Made by a program: the position numbers and the translations under genes. A model generated the notes under the pieces. The model was given only the letters and a program-made list of their open reading frames with translations, ran no database searches and was not told the DNA's origin. A stretch of 9,501 bases of DNA from an uncultured euryarchaeote. GTDB lineage: Archaea > Thermoplasmatota > Thermoplasmata > UBA10834. The stretch lies in contig CALMQK010000273.1 of the NCBI GenBank assembly GCA_937872085.1, positions 1 to 9,501 of the forward strand, given 5' to 3'. This document shows positions 1 to 5,407 of the stretch, one piece after another; within the stretch, counting starts at the first letter, position 1, and each line of letters opens with the position of its first letter.

Positions 1-125
1 GGATCACGCTCAAGGAGGGATCGCACAAGCTCCTGCAATTGCCGGCAGATCCTTTCGCAGGAAGCGCTGTAGACGGTCTCAGCCCGCCACCAGCCGGCAA
101 GTTTTTCGCTGAGCCGCCCTATCAA
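1..125 (-). CDS. Unidentified helical protein, N-terminal fragment (runs off the window)
   Basis: An open frame continues to the left window edge and reads as a compact, charged helical peptide of 41 visible residues, starting MIGRLSEKLAGWWRAE and containing two Cys (C23, C27). The only usable start is a TTG whose last two bases lie in the TGA stop of the seryl-tRNA synthetase fragment (TTGA overlap). The same arrangement is well supported for queE in this window. A weak GAG/GAGATGA element precedes it. I do not recognise the family. It does not look like the continuation of SerRS, because the conserved IPN-type linker expected within about 30-40 residues is absent. It could be a separate coupled gene, or the shifted continuation of a damaged SerRS gene. 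Confidence 0.4.
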   Translation of the reverse strand, partial: MIGRLSEKLAGWWRAETVYSASCERICRQLQELVRSLLERD

Positions 126-358
126 TTCATCTCGATTATCTTCGATTGTTTCTCGTCCTTTCCCAGCTTGGGTATCTCATCGGAGACCTCGTTCCTCTTC
201 TTCCTGAGCGCGTTGCCCTCTTCGACCAATGCTCTCCATTGTCCGTCCAGTCGGAGGAAATCATCGAGGACCTTGAGCTCGTAGCCCCTGTTCTTCAGCG
301 CCTGTCGTACGAGCTCCTCATTATCCCGTATGAACTTGGCGTCCAACAACCCAGCCAC
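122..358 (-). pseudogene. serS: Seryl-tRNA synthetase N-terminal domain only (truncated serS or stand-alone domain)
   Basis: The 78 residues match the start of the SerRS tRNA-binding arm. They contain LLDAKFIRDNEELVRQALKN, then the first strand of the long coiled coil with the characteristic LRKKRNEVSDEI (family form: LRxxRNxxSxEI). Full SerRS is about 420-450 residues and attaches serine to tRNA-Ser. Here the frame ends at TGA followed directly by TAG, in the middle of the coiled coil, before the arm turns back and before any catalytic motif. No reading frame in the remaining 121 bases resumes SerRS. The first codon used is GTG. In-frame TTG codons just after it (giving MLDAKF) fit the family start better. 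A TATA-like box about 22 nt upstream suggests a leaderless transcript. It may be a pseudogene, a sequencing or assembly break, or an expressed arm-only protein. Confidence 0.7.
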
Positions 359-382
359 TCTCGTTTTGACAATAATGTAGTC

Positions 383-394
383 GATATTTAAAAT
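383..394 (-). promoter_or_regulatory. TATA-like promoter of the serS fragment
   Basis: On the minus strand the sequence ATTTTAAATATC is an AT-only block in a GC-rich background. Its end lies about 22 nt before the GTG start, so transcription would begin at or near the start codon (leaderless). It also shows that the fragment has its own promoter and need not be read through from yhbY. Confidence 0.55.
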
Positions 395-417
395 CTGGCC
401 ATTCGCTCCCTGGCCTC

Positions 418-675
418 TCAGTCCCTGGCCAGGACCACGGTCTTGCCACGGACCTCGACGAGGACGGAGGAAGACACTCGGGCGAGCTTCTCCGCGCTCT
501 CGTGGCGGTCAGCTTCGAACGATGATAGCAGCCTCACCTTTACCAGCTTGTTCTTCTTCAACTGCCGGGAGAGCTCGTCGATGATTGCCGGGGTGATTCC
601 ATCCTTGCCGACTTGCACCGACGGGCGAAGCTGTTGTGCCCTCCCCCTGAGTTCGATGATCGTTTTCTTCTCCAT
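418..675 (-). CDS. YhbY-family CRM-domain RNA-binding protein
   Basis: This 85-residue protein is essentially a single CRM (YhbY) domain, an IF3-C-like alpha/beta fold that binds structured RNA. Bacterial YhbY associates with pre-50S ribosomes; archaeal stand-alone copies are presumed to act in ribosome assembly or RNA processing. The sequence shows the family order: helix (IIELRGRAQQLRPSVQVG), the conserved GxxG RNA-binding loop GKDG at residues 23-26, the helix around ITPAIIDELSRQLKKNKLVK, then strands ending VRGKTVVLARD. The length is normal for the family. Its ATG lies 4 nt after the rnp4 stop, so the two are co-transcribed and probably translationally coupled. Pairing with an RNase P subunit supports an RNA-processing role. 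Confidence in the family is high; the precise RNA target is unknown. Confidence 0.92.
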   Translation of the reverse strand: MEKKTIIELRGRAQQLRPSVQVGKDGITPAIIDELSRQLKKNKLVKVRLLSSFEADRHESAEKLARVSSSVLVEVRGKTVVLARD

Positions 676-679
676 TCTC

Positions 680-997
680 TCAACCCTTGATGGATTTCAT
701 GGGGATGCGGAGCACGTTTCCGCATGCTAGGCACGTCATGGCGATCTTCCCCCTGGATGTCCTAACTCGGACGTTCTTCGGCGGTATGAAGTATGAATAG
801 CATTCAGGGCAATAGGTCCTCTTGTGCCCGGTGCGGACCTTGTGCCGCTGCCCGATCTTCAGCGCGAGCGAGACATACCTCTGGGCGTTCGGTTGTTTGT
901 CCGCTGAAGCTTCCTGCCTTGCGAGCTCGAACAACCGCTCTATCCGCTCTCTGGCAATCTCCTTGGCGTCCCCTTTGCCCACGTGCCTTCTGCCCAT
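680..997 (-). CDS. rnp4: Ribonuclease P protein component 4 (Rpp21/Rnp4)
   Basis: This is a small protein subunit of archaeal RNase P, the ribozyme that removes 5' leaders from pre-tRNAs. Rnp4 works with Rnp1 (Rpp29) on the specificity side of the RNA. Visible features are an N-terminal basic helix (AKEIARERIERLFELA), a second helix ending RYVSLALKIGQRHKVR, and a C-terminal zinc ribbon of two CxxC pairs (CPEC and CLAC, residues 63/66 and 89/92 from this ATG). Length (105 aa) and order match the family. A GTG three codons upstream (at 1006) could also serve. The ATG is preferred because it agrees with the family N-terminus and sits about 25 nt after a TATA-like box, with no ribosome binding site, as expected for a leaderless mRNA. 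It is first gene of the rnp4-yhbY unit. Confidence 0.93.
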   Translation of the reverse strand: MGRRHVGKGDAKEIARERIERLFELARQEASADKQPNAQRYVSLALKIGQRHKVRTGHKRTYCPECYSYFIPPKNVRVRTSRGKIAMTCLACGNVLRIPMKSIKG

Positions 998-1020
998 ACG
1001 GAGCACGAATGAGGGAGAGC

Positions 1021-1031
1021 GTAGATAATGC
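1021..1031 (-). promoter_or_regulatory. TATA-like promoter of rnp4-yhbY
   Basis: On the minus strand GCATTATCTAC is the most AT-rich stretch upstream of rnp4. It lies about 25 nt before the ATG at 997, the spacing expected for a leaderless or near-leaderless archaeal transcript. It is a weak match to the TATA consensus, so the call is tentative. Confidence 0.35.
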
Positions 1032-1090
1032 TTGGCGGGGTAGGAGGTGGCATCCAGTTGCCCGTGGCCGACGAGAGTGGCACTCAGAGA

Positions 1091-1100
1091 GGTTTATATA
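1091..1100 (+). promoter_or_regulatory. Strong TATA box of rpl10e
   Basis: GGTTTATATA, preceded by purines (GAGA) that could act as the TFB-recognition element, is a near-consensus archaeal TATA box. Transcription would start around 1118-1125, giving a leader of about 30-38 nt that holds a GGTGGT ribosome binding site 5 nt before the ATG at 1156. The strong box fits a highly expressed ribosomal protein gene. Confidence 0.75.
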
Positions 1101-1155
1101 CGGCGACCTTTATCCACACGAAACTGAGACGATAATTCACATCTGGTGGTCATGA

Positions 1156-1668
1156 ATGTCTCGCAAACCCGGAAGCATGTACAGGGAGATCAAAGGGCAG
1201 GCCTATTGCCGAAGGGAGTACATGGGCGGTGTGCCAGCCAGCAGGATCACACAGTTCGAGCACGGGACCCCAGGGGACTACCCCGTGCGAATGACGCTCC
1301 ATGTGGTCGAGCAATGCCAGATCCGACACATAGCGCTCGAGGCGGCCCGTATCTCGGCCAACAGGTTCCTCTCCAAGAAGATCCCACAGTCCGGCTATCA
1401 TCTGAAGATCAGGGTGTACCCACACAACGTCATCCGGGAGAACAAGATCGCGACGGGCGCAGGCGCAGACCGTATCTCAGAGGGCATGAGGAAAGCCTTC
1501 GGCAAGCCCGTGGGCACGGCGGCCAGGGTGAGCGCGGACCAGAAGATCATCAGCCTCGAGACGACCCCGGCGAACTTCCTCACAGCGAAGCTGGCCCTGA
1601 AGCGGGCCGCGATAAAGCTCCCGTCTCCATGCTATATCGAGGTCGAGCGCGGGAAAGCCGTAGCGTGA
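1156..1668 (+). CDS. rpl10e: 50S ribosomal protein L10e (uL16 family)
   Basis: This 170-residue protein is the archaeal/eukaryotic L10e form of uL16. It sits in the large subunit near the A-site tRNA and the peptidyl transferase centre, and it joins late in assembly. The whole sequence is diagnostic: start SRKPGSMYREIKGQAY, then REYMGGVPASRITQFEHG, the central block RHIALEAARISANRFLSKKI, YHLKIRVYPHNVIRENKIATGAGADR, RKAFGKPVGTAARV, and a C-terminal LPSPCYIEVE. Length is normal for archaea. The ATG is supported by GGTGGT at 1145-1150 and an upstream TATA box. Several overlapping frames across this gene are shadows. It diverges from rnp4 and is followed by dph2 after 110 bases. Confidence 0.97.
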   Translation: MSRKPGSMYREIKGQAYCRREYMGGVPASRITQFEHGTPGDYPVRMTLHVVEQCQIRHIALEAARISANRFLSKKIPQSGYHLKIRVYPHNVIRENKIATGAGADRISEGMRKAFGKPVGTAARVSADQKIISLETTPANFLTAKLALKRAAIKLPSPCYIEVERGKAVA

Positions 1669-1694
1669 AGCGACCGTGAAGTTCAGCCGCACAA

Positions 1695-1703
1695 TGTATT
1701 TTA
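1695..1703 (+). promoter_or_regulatory. Possible TATA-like promoter of dph2
   Basis: TGTATTTTA lies in the 110-base gap between rpl10e and dph2. If used, transcription would start near 1724-1728, leaving a leader of about 50-55 nt before the dph2 ATG. The T-run could instead serve as an rpl10e terminator, so this is tentative. Confidence 0.35.
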
Positions 1704-1778
1704 GCGTCGTTCACTTTACTGCTATGGCTACATCGGACCAGCGAAAAGTCCAGTTGCCAGAACTACAGGTTTGTAAAG

Positions 1779-2774
1779 ATGTTCGACATCGACCTTACCA
1801 GCGCCGCCATGGAGGTCAAGAGGCTCAAGGCGAGGATCGTCGCCCTTCAGGTCCCCGAGGGTCTGAAGAAGCGCTCCTATCAGTTTGCGAGCGAGCTCGA
1901 GAACAAGGCCGGCGCTGAAGTGCTCGTCGTCGCCGAGCCCTGCTTCGGGGCATGCGATGTCCCGAGCTCGTTGTTCGACATGGTCGACGCGATAGTCCAG
2001 ATCGGGCATTCGCCTATTCCGTCCCTGAAGTTCCCGAAACCGCTGATATTCGTTCCCGCAAGATCCAAGGTCCCGCTCGCGGACCAGCTCAAGAAATCCG
2101 TCGGGATGATCCAGGAGCCAGTCGGGGTACTGGCCACCTCGCAGCATCTGACCGAGCTCGATGAAGTCATCGAGGGATTGGAGAGCATGGGTCTCAAGGT
2201 GAGGGTGGGCGAGGGAGACAGCAGGATATCGCATGCGGGGGAGGTCCTGGGATGCAACTACACCGCGGCCATGTCGGTCTCGAAGGAGGTCAACAGCTAC
2301 CTCCTGATCGGCAGTGGCACATTCCACGCGCTCGGAGTCCATCTCGCGACGGGGAAGAAGGTGGTGGTGCTGGATCCGAACCTGGAGGAACCTCGCGAGA
2401 TAGATCAGATCAAGGACAAGATCCTGCGTCAAAGGCATGCCGTGATCGAACGGGCCGAGAAGGCACGAGTTTTCGGGATAGTCGTGGGGGAGAAGGTGGG
2501 ACAGAGACGGCTCAGGCGCGCAAGGGAGCTCCGGAGACTGGTCCGATGGAAGAAGAAGGACGCCGCCCTGATCCTCATGGACAAGTTCGAACCCGAGAAG
2601 CTGAAATACTTGGGCTTCGACGCCTATGTCTCGACCGCATGTCCCAGGATCGCGATCGATGATGTGGCGCTTTTTGAGAAGCCGCTTCTGACCCCGCAGG
2701 AACTGGAGATCCTGCTCGGTGTCCGGAAGTGGGAGAACTACACATTCGACCAGATGACCGAGGACGAACTCTGA
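1779..2774 (+). CDS. dph2: Diphthamide biosynthesis protein Dph2 (2-(3-amino-3-carboxypropyl)histidine synthase)
   Basis: This radical-type iron-sulfur enzyme cleaves S-adenosylmethionine to a 3-amino-3-carboxypropyl radical. It transfers that group to a specific histidine of elongation factor 2, the first step of diphthamide synthesis. Archaeal enzymes are homodimers binding [4Fe-4S] through three cysteines from separate domains. All three are visible: C59 in EPCFGACD, C159 in GEVLGCN and C288 in STACPRIAIDD. The N-terminus MFDIDL followed by VALQVPEGLKK fits the family start, and the 331-residue length is typical. The ATG has AGGT about 8 nt upstream. The cytosolic product acts on the translation machinery, which fits neighbouring rpl10e. 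Its stop lies about 20 bases before the mtxX start, so the two are probably co-transcribed. Confidence 0.96.
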   Translation: MFDIDLTSAAMEVKRLKARIVALQVPEGLKKRSYQFASELENKAGAEVLVVAEPCFGACDVPSSLFDMVDAIVQIGHSPIPSLKFPKPLIFVPARSKVPLADQLKKSVGMIQEPVGVLATSQHLTELDEVIEGLESMGLKVRVGEGDSRISHAGEVLGCNYTAAMSVSKEVNSYLLIGSGTFHALGVHLATGKKVVVLDPNLEEPREIDQIKDKILRQRHAVIERAEKARVFGIVVGEKVGQRRLRRARELRRLVRWKKKDAALILMDKFEPEKLKYLGFDAYVSTACPRIAIDDVALFEKPLLTPQELEILLGVRKWENYTFDQMTEDEL

Positions 2775-2795
2775 GGAGGCGGATTCACGATCGAC

Positions 2796-3572
2796 TTGCA
2801 GCGGCTTCTCGCATCGGGTTGCAGTTCCTCCGCGAGAATCGGCATCGGACTTTCCGAGGGTGGGTTCGAGGACGCAAGGGCTCGACTCGCTGAGCTGGGA
2901 TGTCGTATCCACCTGTCTCGTTTCGAAAGCACAAGCGAGCTTGTCGCATCGCTGCATGAGGGCGCGATCGATGCCGCGGTCCGGGGGACGATGAGATCCT
3001 CGGAGACTCTCGCTGAACTGAAGAAAGTGTTCCATTTGGCCGAGGCAATGCGTACGGCGGTCCTTGAGGACTCCTCGGGCAAACCATTTCTCTTGGCCCC
3101 CGTTGGAATCGACGAGGGTCGGGATTTCGACTCTCGCCTCAGGCTGGTCCAGCACGCGATCTCCTACTTCTCATCGGCCGGATGGGAGCTCAATGTAGGG
3201 ATCTTGTCCAAGGGCCGACTCGAAGATAAAAATAGGGGTTCTGAAATAAAATCTAGCATTGAAGAGGGGGACAGGATGGCTGAAATCCTCACGGTTGAAG
3301 GTCACAATTCCTGGAACTTCACGATACTTGTGGAGGACGCCGTCAAGGAGTGCGAACTCGTAGTCGCGCCCGACGGAGTCGCTGGGAACCTCATGTTCAG
3401 GACGCTTCATCTCGTTGGCGGCAGAAAGGCGTATGGCGCCCCCGTTGTGAACATTCCCAAGGTGTTCGTCGACACATCCCGGACGAGGTCGGATTTCTCC
3501 GACCCCATCAGACTGGCCGCCGGGCTCTTTCAGGCCCAGGCTAAACAGCGAGAAGTTGCCCTGAAACTATAA
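2796..3572 (+). CDS. mtxX: MtxX / methanogenesis marker protein 4 family protein (phosphate acyltransferase-like)
   Basis: This 258-residue protein resembles the MtxX (methanogenesis marker 4) family, which is related in fold to phosphate acetyl/butyryltransferases. Its reaction has not been established to my knowledge. Recognisable blocks are ARIGIGLSEGG (residues 13-23), AIDAAVRGTM (57-66), FLLAPVGIDEG (98-108), ILSKGRLED (136-144) and the most conserved APDGVAGNLMFRT (191-203), followed by GGRKAYGAPVV. Most members occur in methanogens, but some occur in other archaea. The only canonical in-frame start before the first core strand is TTG at 2796. A perfect GGAGG lies at 2775-2779, 16 nt away, which is too far to be ideal, so the true start is uncertain. 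A short AT-rich patch (about 3225-3262) interrupts the usual base composition. It follows dph2 closely in a likely operon. Confidence 0.8.
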   Translation: MQRLLASGCSSSARIGIGLSEGGFEDARARLAELGCRIHLSRFESTSELVASLHEGAIDAAVRGTMRSSETLAELKKVFHLAEAMRTAVLEDSSGKPFLLAPVGIDEGRDFDSRLRLVQHAISYFSSAGWELNVGILSKGRLEDKNRGSEIKSSIEEGDRMAEILTVEGHNSWNFTILVEDAVKECELVVAPDGVAGNLMFRTLHLVGGRKAYGAPVVNIPKVFVDTSRTRSDFSDPIRLAAGLFQAQAKQREVALKL

Positions 3573-3575
3573 TAG
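3566..3575 (+). promoter_or_regulatory. TATA-like promoter of queDCE overlapping the mtxX stop
   Basis: AACTATAATA ends about 24 nt before the queD ATG at 3600, and the intervening bases contain no ribosome binding site. This is the geometry of a leaderless archaeal transcript. The box overlaps the last codons of mtxX, so queDCE can be expressed separately from dph2-mtxX. Confidence 0.55.
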
Positions 3576-3599
3576 TCGGGTTAAACTATCCCTTCGAAG

Positions 3600-4067
3600 A
3601 TGCGACTGCAGATAAACGGCTGGACCTCGAAGATCACTTTCTCCGCGACACACATCATACCCATGCACGCCAAGTGCGGCAGACTGCACGGACACGACTA
3701 TGCGATCAATGCAGTGATAGAGGGGGACATGGGACCGGACGGCATCATAATGGATTTCATCAGCGTCAAGGACTTTCTGCGGGGCGTCGCGAACGAGCTC
3801 GATCACCGCGTGCTGATACCCAAGAAGGCCAAAGGTGTCCGCGTGAAGGATGATTACGTCTACTATAAGGTCGGGGACAAGGAGCTGAGGCTCCCAGAAT
3901 GCGACTGCATAATGCTCGACATCACCGTGGCCTCGGCAGAGACGCTGGCCATTTTCGTCATGCAGAGGATGCTCGAGAAGGTCAAGTTCCCCAAGAACGT
4001 CGAGAGGATCGAGATAGGCGTAGACGAGGGTCGAGGCCAAGGTGCGTGGGCGAGCCAGGAACTCTAA
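3600..4067 (+). CDS. queD: 6-carboxytetrahydropterin synthase QueD (6-pyruvoyl-tetrahydropterin synthase family)
   Basis: This enzyme converts dihydroneopterin triphosphate to 6-carboxy-5,6,7,8-tetrahydropterin in the preQ0 route to archaeosine. The family's zinc and catalytic residues are present. The zinc ligands are H18 in FSATH and H30/H32 in the CxxxHGH motif (C26-GRL-H30-G-H32), where C26 is the catalytic cysteine that marks QueD-type members. There is also the D68-H69 pair in NELDHRVLI, SAET (E114) and a C-terminal VDEGRGQGA. Length is 155 residues, as usual for archaeal members with an insertion between the D-H motif and the second half. The ATG has no ribosome binding site, matching a leaderless mRNA from the box at 3566. 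queC follows 18 bases later. Its position next to queC and queE makes tRNA modification more likely than tetrahydropterin cofactor synthesis. Confidence 0.94.
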   Translation: MRLQINGWTSKITFSATHIIPMHAKCGRLHGHDYAINAVIEGDMGPDGIIMDFISVKDFLRGVANELDHRVLIPKKAKGVRVKDDYVYYKVGDKELRLPECDCIMLDITVASAETLAIFVMQRMLEKVKFPKNVERIEIGVDEGRGQGAWASQEL

Positions 4068-4085
4068 ACAGATGGTGTTGGACAG

Positions 4086-4772
4086 ATGCCAGAGGCGGTC
4101 ATTCTTCTCTCAGGCGGGCTGGATTCATCCACCGTTCTTGCGCTCGCGAAAGAGGCGGGTTTTGAACCTGTCGCCCTCACGTTCGACTACGGTCAGAAGC
4201 ACAGGCGCGAGATCGACAGCGCGAAGATGATCGCGGAGCATTTTCGCGTGAAGGAGCATCTGATCGTCCCGTTGGACCTCGGGAGGTTCCTCGTCAGCTC
4301 GTTGACCCAGACCTCCATGAATGTGCCTTCAGGCCGAGATAGGGCGGAAATCGGCTCGGGGATCCCGAACACCTACGTCCCCTCTCGCAACATCATCTTC
4401 CTAAGCATCGCATCGGCGATAGCCGAGAGCAGAGGCTCACGGGCGGTGTTCATAGCCGCCAACGCAGTCGATTTCAGCGGGTATCCAGATTGCACCCCCG
4501 AGTTCATCGATAGCTTCCAGAAGACGCTCGATGTGGGGACTCGAGCGGGAAGAGACGGGAACGGGATAAGGATCGAGGTGCCGATCCTACGCAAGTCGAA
4601 GTCGGAGATCGTGAAGGAGGCCGTAAGACTCAAGGTCCCGCTCGAGCACACTTGGAGCTGCTACAAGGGCGGAAGGAAGGCCTGCGGGACGTGCGACTCC
4701 TGTCTGCTGAGACTGGAAGGCTTCAAGGCCGCGGGGATCGAGGATCCCCTGGAGTACGAGGTGAGAGATTGA
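4086..4772 (+). CDS. queC: 7-cyano-7-deazaguanine synthase QueC
   Basis: This ATP-dependent enzyme converts 7-carboxy-7-deazaguanine and ammonia to preQ0 (7-cyano-7-deazaguanine), the base that archaeal tRNA-guanine transglycosylase inserts at G15 of tRNA. The 228-residue protein opens with the PP-loop ATP-binding signature SGGLDSS (residues 9-15). It continues with LTFDYGQKHRREI, the block TYVPSRNIIFLSIA (96-109) and NAVDFSGYPDC. It ends with the zinc site of four cysteines, C192, C200, C203 and C206, in the WSC...CGTCDSC pattern. Length and motif order are standard. It lies between queD and queE. Its stop overlaps the queE start, so the two are translationally coupled. No fused amidotransferase domain is seen, so archaeosine formation would need another enzyme encoded elsewhere. 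Confidence 0.97.
   Translation: MPEAVILLSGGLDSSTVLALAKEAGFEPVALTFDYGQKHRREIDSAKMIAEHFRVKEHLIVPLDLGRFLVSSLTQTSMNVPSGRDRAEIGSGIPNTYVPSRNIIFLSIASAIAESRGSRAVFIAANAVDFSGYPDCTPEFIDSFQKTLDVGTRAGRDGNGIRIEVPILRKSKSEIVKEAVRLKVPLEHTWSCYKGGRKACGTCDSCLLRLEGFKAAGIEDPLEYEVRD
4758..4764 (+). promoter_or_regulatory. Ribosome binding site that decides the queE start
   Basis: GAGGTGA is a perfect complement to the archaeal 16S rRNA 3' end. It lies 4 nt before the TTG at 4769, inside the last codons of queC. It singles out this TTG as the queE start, although the reading frame stays open much further upstream. Confidence 0.8.
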
Positions 4773-5398
4773 AGATATATTCGATATTCAAGTCGTTGCA
4801 GGGGGAAGGTTTGACCATAGGTGCCCCAACGACCTTCATACGGACATCTGGATGTCCTCTCAGGTGCACATACTGCGACACCCCACAAGCGTTCGACAAG
4901 GGTGAGCAGATGACCGTCGAGGCCATCATGGCGAAGGTGAAGAAGTCCAAGTGCCACCATGTGTGCCTCACGGGTGGCGAGCCGCTTGCACAGAGGGATG
5001 CCGTGGCCCTTGTGGAGAAAATACTGGATGCTGGCTATCACCTAGTACTGGAGACGAATGGGGCGATGCCCATCAATGAGCTCCCGTGCGTGGAGAACCT
5101 CACGATCAGCATGGACATCAAGTGTCCGTCATCCGGTGAATCGGAGAAGATGCTCTTCGCGAACATCGAACTCCTCGGCCCCACGGACCAGCTCAAGTTC
5201 GTAATCGCGAATGACAGTGACTATGAATATGCCAAGGAAGTCATCGGGAAGTACAGCCCGAAATCGGAGGTCATCTTCACGCCCGTTGGTGGCAAGGACA
5301 TGAGGTCGCTTGCTGAGAAGGTCCTGAAGGAGAATCTCAATGTCAGGGTGCTCCCACAACTGCACAAGTTCATATGGGGGGACGAGGACAACCGGTAA
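4769..5398 (+). CDS. queE: 7-carboxy-7-deazaguanine synthase QueE (radical SAM)
   Basis: QueE is a radical SAM enzyme that contracts 6-carboxytetrahydropterin to 7-carboxy-7-deazaguanine, the step between QueD and QueC. The 209-residue protein begins MKIYSIFKSLQGEG, typical of QueE. It carries the cluster motif CxxxCxxC at C29, C33 and C36 (CPLRCTYCDT), followed by LTGGEPL for SAM binding and LETNGA. Its small size relative to other radical SAM proteins is normal for this family. The start is TTG, overlapping the queC TGA by three bases (TTGA), with GAGGTGA 4 nt upstream. Longer readings starting inside queC are not supported. It is the last gene of queDCE and ends 9 bases before the converging thrS stop. 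Confidence 0.96.
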   Translation: MKIYSIFKSLQGEGLTIGAPTTFIRTSGCPLRCTYCDTPQAFDKGEQMTVEAIMAKVKKSKCHHVCLTGGEPLAQRDAVALVEKILDAGYHLVLETNGAMPINELPCVENLTISMDIKCPSSGESEKMLFANIELLGPTDQLKFVIANDSDYEYAKEVIGKYSPKSEVIFTPVGGKDMRSLAEKVLKENLNVRVLPQLHKFIWGDEDNR

Positions 5399-5407
5399 TC
5401 TCGGTGT

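Noticed and set aside
998..1155. Possible tRNA or structured RNA in the rnp4-rpl10e gap
   Set aside because: No cloverleaf or long stem is apparent by eye; the region is explained by two divergent promoters.
1146..1679. 177-codon plus-strand frame over rpl10e
   Set aside because: It is a shifted frame of L10e; the L10e frame is conserved over its whole length and has the better-placed ribosome binding site.
1728..3155. 475-codon open frame on the minus strand opposite dph2 and mtxX
   Set aside because: It lies entirely antisense to two well-recognised genes. Its translation has no recognisable domain and is explained by GC-rich codon use on the plus strand.
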